The position numbers and the translations under genes were made by a program. Positions 26,060 to 36,948 of a stretch of 64,000 bases of DNA are shown here, one piece after another. The number at the start of each line of letters is the position of its first letter. The first letter of the stretch is position 1. The stretch comes from Leptodontidium sp. MPI-SDFR-AT-0119 (Eukaryota > Ascomycota > Leotiomycetes > Helotiales > Leptodontidiaceae): assembly GCA_020726505.1 (NCBI GenBank), contig JAHLEZ010000002.1, positions 1,240,001-1,304,000 on the forward strand. Direction: 5' to 3'. Under the pieces are notes generated by a model. The model searched no databases, was not told the DNA's origin, and saw only the letters and a program-made list of their open reading frames with translations.

Positions 26060-26954
26060 GATTGGTGTTTTCGTGCATTTGCTATGGAGTTTGGGGTTCT
26101 GGGAATTTGTTCTGCTGCTCTCGTCAGTATTCAGATTGGGGACAAGGATAACTCTAAACTTGGTAGCAGGGGAGAGGACGGCAAAGATTGCAAAGGAGGT
26201 TTCGAGAGATACCACTTTCTTCGTCATAAAAATGCTCTCAAGCCATTTTCCGGAAGTTGGCCGCGATCCCCCTCCTCTAATCGGATTTCGAGATTCTTTG
26301 TGTTCCCCAGTTTTAGGAAATACATCTGGCGGAGAAACGCATCTGTTCCAAACCATTACAATGCGTCAAAGGATACCCCGAATGAATGTTACTGTTTGCT
26401 TTCATCTTCAGGTGGCGGCCACAGAACTACACTGCCCAAGAGAACCCGTCAACCCGATATGTGTGATATCAAAGCACTAGTTCGTATGATCCGATTGGAT
26501 TGTCCAATTCTGGTTTAGAGAATGGGAAAGTCCTTAAGGAAGCCAGAGGCGACAAAGCCCAAGTTGTGGAGCGAATATAGCTAGATTCTTAAGTCAGCCT
26601 CTGGGAATTTGATCGATTAGCGATCTAGGATATCTAAGTGTCGTTGCTGTTGGTTATTCTCGTAGACCCAATCATTGGTCCGATCTCTAAGCCTGCTCTT
26701 CTGTTTGTGCACTCATCACATTTACACAACATTTCCGATTGTTCAAAGCTCGGGACAGGGATGTTGCCCTCCTCCAAGCACAGGAAGGTCAATGACCGCT
26801 ATTAAAGGAGCGCAACTGAAAATGACTTATATAATCTCCTGTTCCTTGCTTGCTCGCTCTGTTTGAAACCTAGGTTCATAGCTTATTTAACTACCGCTTT
26901 GTCTTTCCGTGATAATTTTCTTTTCTTTCTTCAGCAGGTTATTACGTATCGACA

Positions 26955-27422
26955 CTAGAGGCAAAGGCTTATCTTGCAGATTTTTGAGATCGAAGTTATG
27001 AGTACATGGGAAGTCCCAAATTCGAACTCCATATCCTGCAAGTTAGAAGGGAAAAGACACACACTTCTGACTTCCGTCCTCACTCCTCCGGAGATCCTAA
27101 TTCCAGTGTCGTTCTCGAAAGTCTTAAAAGGGGTGATGAGGATTTGCTCCAGGGTATGAAGAGTTGGCCACTCGTCAACGACGCCATAACCCTCTGTTGC
27201 TATCGTTTTGATGAATCCTTTAATGAATCTTGCATCCATAGGTACTTCAGGCATCCCCAGGCGATCCAGATAACTACTGCTTTTGGCGATTGCCTGCTTA
27301 GCAAGATTAGATGGATTCTTACCCTTTGTACCGCGCGAGACTCCTTCTACATGAATCTTTGGTTGCTGGAGCCATGTTTGGAGCGGTTTTTGGGGCTGCT
27401 CTGATTTATTCAATATCTGCAA
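26955..27422 (-). CDS. Unassigned open reading frame, 155 codons
   Basis: I do not recognise this product. The frame is open from 27422 to 26955 with balanced composition (for example SSSYLDRLGMPEVPMDARF and EWPTLHTLEQILITPF), no signal peptide and no membrane segment. It sits alone in the gene-poor stretch. It may be a real lineage-specific gene, a decayed gene or chance. Confidence 0.2.
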   Translation of the reverse strand: MQILNKSEQPQKPLQTWLQQPKIHVEGVSRGTKGKNPSNLAKQAIAKSSSYLDRLGMPEVPMDARFIKGFIKTIATEGYGVVDEWPTLHTLEQILITPFKTFENDTGIRISGGVRTEVRSVCLFPSNLQDMEFEFGTSHVLITSISKICKISLCL

Positions 27423-27727
27423 CCAGATCGTTTATCGAGAGCTGGACGCGTTTATCTGTTCGACCCATAGTCGACACAATAGTAGTAAAGTAAGAATTCA
27501 ATTCAAGTATAAGAAGCAGCGAACTTTTGAGATCAGGGAAGTAAAAGACAAACTCGTTATATATCACATCCTCTGTTCAGGTTCCCGTTGTTCCTCGTTT
27601 CTCGTTCTCGCTTCTATAATCCCGGATTTCTTTCGCGAAACGGCGGCAACAGAAACAACCCCAAAAAAAAAAAAAAAACCCCCGCCGCTGGTGATAGCCC
27701 GGCCTTGATTTTTCATTTTAATATGCC

Positions 27728-27731
27728 AAAA
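27728..27731 (-). terminator. RNA polymerase III terminator of tRNA-Ser
   Basis: A TTTT run on the minus strand begins six bases after the tRNA 3' end, the usual Pol III stop signal. Confidence 0.7.
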
Positions 27732-27736
27732 TAAAC

Positions 27737-27829
27737 GTCACCAGCAGGATTTGAACCTACGAGGCCGAAACCATAAGATAACTGAATCTTGATTCAAGTC
27801 TTACCCATTAACCACTCTGGCATAGTGAC
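27737..27829 (-). tRNA. tRNA-Ser (anticodon UGA), with intron
   Basis: 93 bases in the gene, 80 after removing a 13-base intron. Acceptor stem GTCACTA pairs with TGGTGAC (one G-T); D arm CCA..TGG with AGTGGTTAA in the loop; anticodon stem TAAGA/TCTTA; a long variable arm; T arm GTAGG TTCAAAT CCTGC. The anticodon TGA is at 27794-27796. The intron, 27780-27792, lies between positions 37 and 38 and can pair with the anticodon (TGAATC with GATTCA), as known for pre-tRNAs. The long variable arm supports serine. CCA is not encoded, as in eukaryotes. Confidence 0.93.
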
Positions 27830-28837
27830 GAAAAGCCGATGTTCGGCTGTTTTAGTCATGACTCGGCCTTATTTCGTGTTAATACCAATTCCGTGAAGTT
27901 CGAAATTAAAGAAAGCTGACCTAGCCGGAGATTAACCGACCCCTAATTAAAGACTAAGAGGATATTACTATGAGTTCCACTTCATACAAGTAATGGCCTT
28001 GAATTGTATTGGTTATAATAGTTGTCCTCTTTTAATTACAAGCGCTGCGAGAGCTTTCAATTTGAAAATTATGTGATATACCATTCGTGAGATACGAAGA
28101 AGTTCGGTCCCTGTCTCTCCATTGTCACGTCGAGGGTCTCCCCACTGCAGGGAAAATCCATTGAAGGCAAGATTGCTGCTGGCCAGCTTTGCCCATAAAT
28201 TGGCTTTCGATCTGAGGCAGTTACAATGTCTAGAGTCCATTTGGGACATTCATTTTGTCACGCTATTTAGTCAGGGGGATGCTGCTATTCACCCGCTCCA
28301 GGAAATCTGGAACTTCAAAGCCCTCAACCGCTTTCCAACTTTCACAGTCATATAGGCTAGGTCGTAGGAGATTGGGGTTGTCTCGTATATCAGAATCAAC
28401 CCTGGGAGTTACAGTCTTCGTGGATGATGCTTCAAGCGGCTGTCATGCAGCAGGGACAAGCGGAAGTTAGCGCCGTGGATGGAGATTGTTCAGTATTCCG
28501 CTGGGGAATACTCAACTGAAGGTATGATCGGTAACGAGGCAGCTTTGGACTCCTTAGAGCAGGGAAGGAACAGCTTCTTGGGTGTGAGCAATACATCCCT
28601 CCATAACCACAGCCAGGCTGCAACAACTCCACTCGAAGCATGGCCTTTGTCCTTCTCAATCAATCTGTGTCTCTAAATCGCCCTGGGTATAAATCACAAT
28701 TGCAGAGCACTTTTCCACCACATTCGGGCATTTCATGGTCCTCAAAATTTGTTGTATTGAGTATCTTCCTTCATAGCGTGGAAGTTGTATGCCACCAATG
28801 CCATTTCCACCAGCGAGTATCCATATGCGAGCTATAC
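27830..28837. other. Intergenic (tRNA-Ser / uS10)
   Basis: 1008 bases. The first 150 bases are AT-rich; several short frames overlap on both strands. Nothing recognisable. Confidence 0.5.
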
Positions 28838-29302
28838 TTAAGCAGCGATCGTAACCTCGACCTCGACACCAGCCTCGATGTTGATGATGATTTGCTTAAC
28901 AACCTCGGTAGGGGCGTTGAGACTGTAAAATAATTAGCACCGCTGCAACCACAGCCACACCATGGCAGATAACGTACTCAATGAGACGCTTGTGGATTCT
29001 CATCTCGAAGGTATCCCAGGTCTTGGAACCCTCACCACAGGGTGTCTTTCGGGTGGTGACCTTGAGGGTCTTGGTTGGGAGACGGACTGGGCCCTTGACG
29101 CGGAGGTCCTTTCCCTTGGCACGCTCGATGAGCTCCTGGCAGACCTTCTCTAGGGATTGGACCTTTCGGCTGGTCAAGGTGATACGGATCTTGTGGGTTT
29201 TCTGCGAAGATAAAGTCAGGATGCGCCCCTCTAAGTTCCAATTCCAACTTCAAAACGTACTGGGCCCTCGCCGAACTCCTTCTCTGGCTTTTGGTAAGAC
29301 AT
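28838..29302 (-). CDS. RPS20: 40S ribosomal protein S20 (uS10)
   Basis: Exons complement(28838..28922, 28978..29201, 29261..29302), 116 aa. Conserved blocks in order: [87 protein letters not shown] and the end VEVEVTIAA. Part of the head of the small ribosomal subunit. The Asp codon in LID is split by the second intron. Length fits (yeast 121). Confidence 0.98.
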
Positions 29303-29717
29303 TTTTTTTGTGTGTTTGGTAGTCCTTCACGACTCGATCGTATGATTCGGCAAAGTGATGAAGGTGATCTGGTTTGCAGTTTGCAGTTGTCGATGAGGAG
29401 AGAAAACGTCCGGGGATCGCGAATGGAAAAGAATGTGGGCGGGAAGTCTTGGCGTCAATTAAGCGAGGCTATTTATGATTGGTGGCCCTCGCCTCCATCT
29501 TCAGCCTCGCTCCATGCGTAGGTGTTGTCATCACCGAATTGTACCCACAGATTTCGAGACGAGACAATCACTCATTCTGAGTCAAGCGGCGTGGGTATTT
29601 GGCTTGGATCATGAATGGAAGTGAAGTCAAGCGGTCTTTGACACCCTTAAGAAGGGTCCATTGAAAAAGGCTCCCGATCCCCCATCTTTTCACTCGGACC
29701 CTCACGACAGCTTAAAA
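29303..29717. other. Divergent promoter (uS10 / CUE3 type)
   Basis: 415 bases between divergent genes; a pyrimidine tract lies on the minus strand side just before the uS10 ATG complement. Nothing else supported. Confidence 0.5.
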
Positions 29718-31761
29718 ATGGCTCTCTCCGGCATTCCAAAATTCGTTCCTTTCCCGGAAGCGGCATGGAGGAATCACATCGTTCCAGAAGAATGGGAGGC
29801 TTGTCTTGATGCCTGGATTGCTCTCGCTGGAGCTCACCTCGCCTTACCCGCATCCGATTTTGCTCGATCGTCAACGATGGATGAGTCCCTGCCAGCTTTC
29901 ATCACTTCATATGCTGCAGAAACAGCATTATCGAATGACATCTCATCTTCTCCAAATTTATCCAAGGAGAAACAGTTACGGAAGTTATCGTACCTGTTAT
30001 CTAACAGACTGTTGGATTCTGAGCACCCTCATGAGTCGGTACTGTCTTGGGAGTTTCTGGCAAATCTCAGCAAGATCTATGGGCAGAGCAATGGCGGCAA
30101 ACTTGCAACTATCGTTTGGGCCAGACATTTATCTCCATTGGAGACCTCTCTGGCATCACTCAAGACCTTTCTAATCAAGGAGCTAGAAGCTGGCCTAAAG
30201 GGTGACCTAAAGACAGTGGAGTCGAAACTCAAACGGCTAGATCACCTTATCCATGCATCTCCTCAAACGGCCGCTTTCTTTATGGCTGGAAGTGATTTTG
30301 TGGATTCTCTCATCAGTTGCTTCAAGATTATGAATCCTCCATTACGGAAGGCCATTTTCTCGACCTTGTACCTCTGTTTGATTGGACTTACGGAAGGAGA
30401 GAAGCCCAACTTCTCGTCACTGGTCGACCAGCTTTATTCTTTGAAGGCTGCAGCAGATGCCCACAAGGCAGGGCCTACGAATGCTAACGATTCACTTGTA
30501 GCTGAGCTGGTCACTGAGACGCCAGTCCTCAAGCAAGTCCAACAGCGGATCGAAGCCAGTGGCACCGGTTCAGTCAGGGCGAAATCCGTTCTCAAGTCCC
30601 TTGTCGAATTCAAGAAACCCGTCGCTAGTGGGAGACCAGCAAGAGTAAACAAGAAGAAAATCAACAAGGGCAAGGGGATTGCAATCGAGGATTTGGGACA
30701 TGCTCAGATTCATGTGCACCGGATGAGTTTGATTTCTCAAGTCCAAGATCTTTTCTTGGACCTTGGATCGGGTTTCATTGTCAAATTACTCGATGAGTAT
30801 GGAGATAATGTTGAGCAGGTCATTGGCCACCTCCTAGAAGGATCTCTACCACCACATCTGGAAAATGCTGACCGGTCGGAAGAACTGTAAGATAGCCCTG
30901 CCATAGCCTCAAGTGACTGTTCTAACAAGCTGCAGTGATTCGACTCACCAGCACATACCTGACATGGCACCTAATTCCACACCTCCGCAACTCCCAACTC
31001 GCCGTAACGTATTCGACGACGACGAATTCGACCAGCTGGCTGTAGACACATCAAGATTACACTTCGGCCGCCGCAACCCCGACAAAACAGCAGACGACGT
31101 TCTCCAAGACCGATCAAGCGCCCCCAGCAAAGTAGCGATTCTATCAGCACTAGCAGCATTCGACTCAGACGACGACGAACGCGATGACACCTACGACGTC
31201 GAAGACGTAGGAGGCACAGTAGACTCCGCAACACCTGGGAACAACCCTGAGGAATCGAATTCCGATGTCCGAGAGGCCCACGACGAAGCTCTATTCCGAG
31301 CATACAAGTCCACACCAGATGTATTCGGCCGTGACGCCACGACCCGGAGAGGCAAGCCAAGACAGTCACTCAAAGACAAAACAGGGATGACAGACGAGGC
31401 TATTGAGGGCTGGGGACTCATGCTCTCACGGGATCCGAGACAGATGCGTCGACTTGAAGCGAAGTTCACTTCTTTCACTGGAGCGCAGAGAGATCTGGGA
31501 CCGACGGCTTGGAGAGCTAGTCCTGCTGGTTCTGGCACGGAGGATTCTGACCACGCCAATGATCGTGGGAGGGGAGGGAGACTGAGAGGAGCTCCGCGTG
31601 GTGGGAGAGGGAGGAGCCGAGGCAATGTTGCGAGTCCGAGTGGTGATAAGGAGACTGAAGCTGCGAGGAATCAGAAGGAGGCTAATAAGGGGTCCAGAGC
31701 AAACCACAATAGGAGAGACCAGAGGGCTCGGAAGATGGCTAGGGGAGGGTTCCCTGGCTAA
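29718..31761 (+). CDS. CUE3: CUE-domain protein, CUE3/ASCC2 type
   Basis: Exons 29718..30886 and 30936..31761, 664 aa. N-terminal helical ASCC2-like region (FPEAAWRNHIVPEEWEACLD, PPLRKAIFSTLYLCLIGLTE), then a CUE domain (SQVQDLFLDLGSGFIVKLLD and NVEQVIGHLLEGSLPPHLE, about residues 345-385), an acidic middle with LHFGRRNPDKTADDVL, and a C-terminal Arg/Gly-rich tail (RGGRLRGAPRGGRGRSRG). Cue3/ASCC2 binds ubiquitin on stalled ribosomes and is part of the RQT complex that splits them. Start ATG at 29718 chosen because the product begins MALSGIPKFVPFPE and upstream codons lack an ATG. The RGG tail may bind RNA (inference). Confidence 0.88.
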
Positions 31762-32038
31762 ACTTATTAACCCTGTTTTTATGACACTCATAGAAATGAT
31801 GAATGGAGAATTGCGTTGGAACAGCTACTTTGCCCGTATCCGTTGTCAAAGAAGCACATATTTACTGCATAGTGGAAGACAATTAAGCGACGAAGCGTCC
31901 ATACACTCAAGCCAACGTATCATTCAACTTTTCTCCACCTCTCCCCCTCCCTCCCGCCAAAAGTTCAAATTAGCTAGCAAACCAACCCCTCAAGATCCAA
32001 CAGCCTTCCCCTTCAATCTCTCCACAACAAGGAGTTTT

Positions 32039-34253
32039 CTACTTAAACGTCAACCCACCACCAAAACTATGCTCACTATTCCCTCCACCATTCGTAACCA
32101 GCCCCTCGGTAACGCCAGTTTCATAAGCACAGCTTCCCATGTCCATTTTCTTAGCTGGACCTGTGGGCGAGATGTCGAAATCGAAGATATCCATTGGGAG
32201 GCCGAGGGTTGTGCATGCACTTTGAGAGTTGGTTAATTTTGATTCTTCAAGGGAGAACCGGAAGGGTTGAGGGGCAGGGGTATTGGATGAGAAATTGTGT
32301 TGTGGTGGTGGGGTGGAAACTCACTTGGGGATATCGACGATTCCAGCGACGTGCCCTTGCACTGGAGCGCAGGAGAGGAGGAGGTAGACTTGGTAGTCCG
32401 AATATCCAAAGCGGCGAAGGTATTCGATGCATCCTAGATACAGTCAGTGCCATCCCAAAAACCACTCACAGGAAAACGTACGGAGGATAGTCTGTCTATA
32501 AGCAACCGTGACATCCATATAATGCTACACCAACAAGATCAGGTCAGTCACATTCAACTTCTCCACCTTCAACTCCAACTTCAAAGTACGGACCTGCTTC
32601 CCATGCTGATCAACCGAGAACCCCTCAAACGTCAAATACCTTCCCGGGCCATAATGCGGCTCCACCGGACCAGGGAGATAAATCGGAGATTTCATCCCCA
32701 GATCCTTCATCCCGTTCTTCATAACGGTGAAATTGATAGTGATGACGCCGGACATCTCGATAGCGCCACAGAACGAAATCTCGCCGTCGCCCTGCGAGAA
32801 ATGGAGGTCGCCCACGCTGAACTTGGCGCCTTTGACGTGGATGGGGAGATAGACTTTGCTACCTCGGCTGAGGTTCTTGATGTCGCAATTTCCGCCGTGT
32901 TCGGGACGGCCTGGGGGTGAGTTAGATATTGTTTTGGGGAGTTTTGAGGGTCTGGAGAATGTGGTTGGGATTAGGACTTGGGGAAGGAAGAGCTTGCCTG
33001 GGATTGTTCGGGCTCCTTCACGTCCAACTTTCTCTTTGATTTCTTCGCTGGCTGAGCCGGCGTGGACATTTTGGGCGTTTGGTGGCTGAGCGACGATTCG
33101 GTCGAGCTTGTTTGCTGCGATCAACTCGCCTTCGCGCTTGTTCCATTGTGCGAGGACCTGTTGAGTGGGTGAGCAAGAGGTATTTTGAATGTGTTTGGGG
33201 TGCAAACCTCAGTAGAAGGAGCACAGCCTAGGATACCAGGATGGATCAAGCCGGGGAATTTGACGTGTGGGAGATGGCGAGAGGTACAGTAGATGCCTTC
33301 GAAATCCCAGATTGCCTTGGCTCTGGAGGGAGTTAGTACCGTATTATGAGATGTAGAAGAAATTAAATGGTAAGAAGAGAGAGAGGCTGGAATACACATC
33401 CCCTTGGGATTCCCAGACAGTTTAGCGTTGCCTGACAACTTCACGAGAACGAATAAACCTCGCGCCTCCTAGATTGAGAGCAGAAATGAGATAATGAAAA
33501 TATCTCAATGTCCGACGAACTTTTGAACGTTGCCGTTTCAAAAGTCCAAACAGAATAACTTTAAGGGACCTGTTACGGAAACTTTTCCTCGCCAAGGACA
33601 TCACATCAGGAACAGACTTACGCAGAGGGATAAAGTTCATCCAAGAACCCACCACCGTTACTCTTCTCAAAAACACCTACCACCAAGGTTAGTAAAGATA
33701 ACCAAGCATAAGCTATACATGTTCACGAACCAGTCTACACAAAATCAGTAAGCGTAAGTACAAGTGAAGACAAATTCAGAGATCAAATACGTACGAAACC
33801 CCAAGGATGGTCCTCATGCGGCTGCACATCCATAATTTCCACCAGCAAGACATCACCCGGCTCAGCTGTCTCAATCTCAAATGGTCCGGAGAGGTAATGG
33901 ATCTTGGTGAGGTCGACATTCTTCACATCGTCTGCGCTGTCATTGTTTCCTAAATCCAGATATAAATAAATAATCGAGCTCAACACATCAACTGGTCCGG
34001 GGTGGGTGCTTACCAATTTGTCCACCAGTCCAATCGACCTGTGTTGTGTTAAAAAGTTAAACTTCACTTCGGGAGAATTGAAAGGAGTTGATCCTGACAA
34101 TGAACGTACACATTCTATCTTTACGGTTTCCCCATTCTTGATGGTTCCTGCGAAGGGGATGTCGGGATGCCAGCGGTTGTGAAGCTTTGGTTGCGTCTCT
34201 GCTGGAGTGTCCAGAGAAACTGTGCAGATGTTACGAATGCCGGTCTTGCCCAT
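32039..34253 (-). CDS. fmdS: Formamidase (FmdA/AmdA family)
   Basis: Eleven exons: complement(32039..32219, 32325..32433, 32482..32524, 32594..32910, 32998..33157, 33208..33322, 33622..33676, 33731..33734, 33795..33949, 34014..34038, 34110..34253), 435 aa. It hydrolyses formamide to formate and ammonia in nitrogen use. Conserved blocks: HNRWHPDIPFAGTIKNGETV, VDWTGGQI, EPGDVLLVEIMDVQPHED, WDFEGIYCTSRHLPHVKFPG, IHPGILGCAPS, GRPEHGGNCDIKNLSRGS, VGDLHFSQGDGEISFCGAIE, and AYRQTILRCIEYL. Odd points: a 4-base internal exon (33731-33734, ACTG) that restores WGFTGVFEKSNGGGFLDE, a GC-AG intron (32911-32997), and a 299-base intron (33323-33621). Length fits the family (about 410-440). Confidence 0.93.
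32911..32997 (-). other. GC-AG intron of the formamidase gene
   Basis: 87 bases from GCAAGCTC to CCCCCAG with branch ATCTAAC. It is a multiple of three without a stop, so retention would add 29 residues; splicing restores TIPG-RPEHGGNCD, contiguous in the family. Confidence 0.7.
33731..33734 (-). other. 4-base micro-exon of the formamidase gene
   Basis: ACTG lies between a 60-base intron (GTACGT..TGTAG) and a 54-base intron (GTTCGT..GGTAG) with branch points TTACTGA and TACTAAC. It codes Thr and the first base of Gly in WGF-TG-VFEK. Skipping it breaks the frame; no other site pair gives the conserved sequence. Confidence 0.8.
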
Positions 34254-34877
34254 GGTGATGGTTGTGCGTACTCGTTAGGTAGTATGTATGGATGGGTATG
34301 CACTTTCAACAGGGAGGGAGAAAGGAGGAACAATATATGAGAAGTTGAGGAGATGGGAGAGGTTTAGTTTAGATGTTATGAGTATACCCCGCAGAGTAAA
34401 TGACATCCCAGTAGTGGGATTGTACTCCCTCCCCATCATCAATCAATCAATCAATCAATCACTGTTTTGTACTGTCACAGGGAGCGAATAGGAGCTACGA
34501 TTGCGGCCGATAAGAGCTGGCCGACGTTATCGGTTGCTTGCCCCTCTTTTCTATAACCCGAACCGGATCCAGAAACAACACTAGCTGGACAAAGTATATG
34601 TATCCGGGAGGTAGAAGTAGCTAGGTACTTATTTGACGCCGGGATTCTTATTGGGTAATGGCATAGCTTTTGGTTCTTGTCATTTGGGCCGGGTGGATCC
34701 CGACTTGTTGCGAGGTCTACCTAGGTACCATCCCCAGTCGTGCGTGTATTATGTACATGTAAGCCTCTTTAGGAAGTCGTGTCTTCGTTTCTCATGGCTG
34801 ACGTCAGAGATTTTGGTAATCAAGCTGTGTTGAATTCCTTCCGTTGCTTCATTCCTTTCGTTGCTTGTGATTGTTGA
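34254..34877. other. Intergenic (formamidase promoter / UsgS-like 3' end)
   Basis: 624 bases. Carries (ATCA)6 at 34438-34461. The frame at 34633-34833 is not supported. Confidence 0.5.
34438..34461 (+). repeat. Tetranucleotide repeat (ATCA)6
   Basis: Six perfect ATCA copies in the formamidase upstream region, about 185 bases from its ATG. Confidence 0.9.
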
Positions 34878-36403
34878 CTACCTAGATCTCAGTTCGGCGT
34901 AGGGTGGCGGTGGCCCAGAGGGAATTCCTGACGAGCTGCCGGTCTCCGAGGGATTTTGAGCAGCTTGACTTGAGCTCGAGTTGCTATGATGCGTGTGAGC
35001 ATCGAGGTTCGAGAGCTTGAGATTCAAGAACTCATGCTTGTTCGTCCACTGTTGTTGGCTTGCTGCAAAACCTTCGCTCTGTCCTGGCGGTGGTGGCGGG
35101 TCGGTGACCTTGGTAATGAGATATGCTGTTGATGCTTCGGCAATTCCATATATGAGTACACCCAGCAAAGGAATTCGAAGGAAAATATAAAATCCAACTC
35201 CAAATCCAAACAGAAGCCCTTCTCTATCATGGAACCAGTGCTTCTTCTGTTCCTTGGTGAATCGAATTCTGGAGAAGTATGGCTCAAGCTGGGAACATAG
35301 TTAGTTAAAAGTTGAGTTAGCAACTTCAACATCCAAGTCCCGTTGGGACATGCAGGAGATCCATAACACTTCAACGTCTGACATCGGATCTCAAGCTGAA
35401 CTATGCATGAAAGAACAAAGAACTCACCAGCTCTCTCATCAAACTCCTAGAAGAGAAGTAGCTCTGCAGGAATATGACGAGGTATCTCTTGGGTAGGAAT
35501 ATGCCAGTTCCAAAAACAATAGCTGCTGGGCCAAGACCTGCTACTGAGTTGAAAGTGTAGAAACTGGCAGCTGGAAGCACCAGACGGCCAACATATGGGA
35601 TGTATGAAAGGGCGAAGACAGCAAGTGACAGTCCAGCCTTCTTTCCAAATCTCATCAAGAACATCGTGACAACCTCTGCCGTACTTGTCGAGTTTGTGCT
35701 TCCATCTCGAGTTGGGTATCTTCGCAGATTCGGGTAGTAAGTCTCTCGTAAAGTCGAAATATCCTCCCCCCTGTGCTTCGCGTAGTATGTTTGGTCTACC
35801 CAGGCAAGCGAATCCATGAACCTGATTTCTATTAGCAGTTGGTATTTGTGGTTGGTGCAAAGAGAATCACATATTGTCAAGTGTTGGTGTGATATATCTC
35901 ATCAACGTCATGAGAAAGAAAGGTACCTGCAGAACATAGTTCTGTATGAAGTCAAGCCCACTAACAATATCATCGTCCCATGTTGAATTTGTGAAATCGA
36001 ATATAAAGCTCAAGAACCACAGGAGAACTTTGATCCCTATGACCTGCGTGACATTTTAGCAAGCACAGAAATCCAAGGGAGCGGGGTGACCCCTACTGGG
36101 ATGTAAATGAGCAATCGTATGGTAATGCCTGCGCCAACAGCTATAGCAGCTTGCTTGTAATGTTCAGATGTGAAGAGGGCGGGGTTCTGCAATGCTCGTA
36201 AAGCTTCATGGTGTCAGTATGTATGTATGTATAGGAAGTGGAAGTTGGAGCTGGACAACAAGGTGGAGAGACAAACCTCCCACAACTGTAAGCTGGGCGC
36301 CACGAAGAATAGCATTAGGATCGAAATTGGATACTGCGAGTTTCTTCTTGAGCTCTTCCTGGGTCAGAATTGGCCTCTGCGTCTTGGGTCTGCTCTCTGC
36401 CAT
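34878..36403 (-). CDS. Multi-pass membrane protein, UsgS-like
   Basis: Exons complement(34878..35288, 35428..35821, 35871..36043, 36097..36203, 36277..36403), 403 aa. Cytosolic N-terminus (RPILTQEELKKKLAVSNFDP) precedes several membrane segments (AAIAVGAGITIRLLIYIPVI, VLLWFLSFIFDF, LSLAVFALSYIPYVGRLVLP, LGPAAIVFGTGIFLP, GLLFGFGVGFYIFLRIPLLG) and a Pro/Ser-rich tail ending PSGPPPPYAELRSR. It resembles proteins named UsgS in Aspergillus; I know no biochemical function. The acceptor of intron 1 (CATGAAG) is weak but the frame joins VVG-ALRALQNPALF well. Intron 4 is 139 bases. Confidence 0.75.
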
Positions 36404-36948
36404 AGTTGTCGCTCTTATGATCAGTTGCAAGCTCCAGGTTGTGCGAGATCAACAGTTGGTGTTCATTCGTTCATGCTCTCCGGATTCCCATCAGCGTCAT
36501 TGCTGTGCATCCCGGCGGGTTGATCTAGCTGCTTTAGCGCCTCGCGTGAGAACAAGAGAAGAGGCTGGGACTTGCTGAACTGTGGGGACGTCGACTCGCG
36601 CCCGCGATCTTGTCTTGTACCTGACAGGACCGACCAGGAGCTTGGATCTTTCGAGTATCCCTTCGATATCTCAACACAATCACTCTATTCAATTTGCATA
36701 CGAGCTTTCTCCGGCTTGTACTGCCTATCCTCGCCATCAAAGAGGGCCTGTGTGCTCGAGCTTTTTGAACCTCCGGAAAGCTTTCCACCATCCAGATCCC
36801 AAGCTTGATTGAGTCGTCAATGGAAGCAGGTTATTGCGGTATTGCATCAAACCCTCAACGTCCTTCGAACATCCCCACTCTCACCAGTCTTCGCTCTATC
36901 ATGATCACCAGGCAATAGAGAAGAGCGTCAACATCGAAAGAGCCCCTC
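36404..36948. other. Divergent promoter (UsgS-like / INP1)
   Basis: 545 bases between divergent start codons. Overlapping short frames on both strands, none supported. Confidence 0.5.

Larger units (their letters stand above)
26060..27736. other. Gene-poor stretch
   Basis: 1677 bases after RSA3 up to tRNA-Ser. AT-rich towards the right. Contains one unassigned 155-codon frame on the minus strand (separate entry) and an A18 run at 27664-27681. No conserved gene recognised. Confidence 0.5.

Noticed and set aside
27664..27681. A18 run as a retroposon tail
   Set aside because: No coding remnant or target-site duplication beside it; a homopolymer alone is not evidence.
31598..32236. 212-codon plus-strand frame between CUE3 and formamidase
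   Set aside because: Starts inside the CUE3 coding region in another frame and ends antisense to the last formamidase exon.
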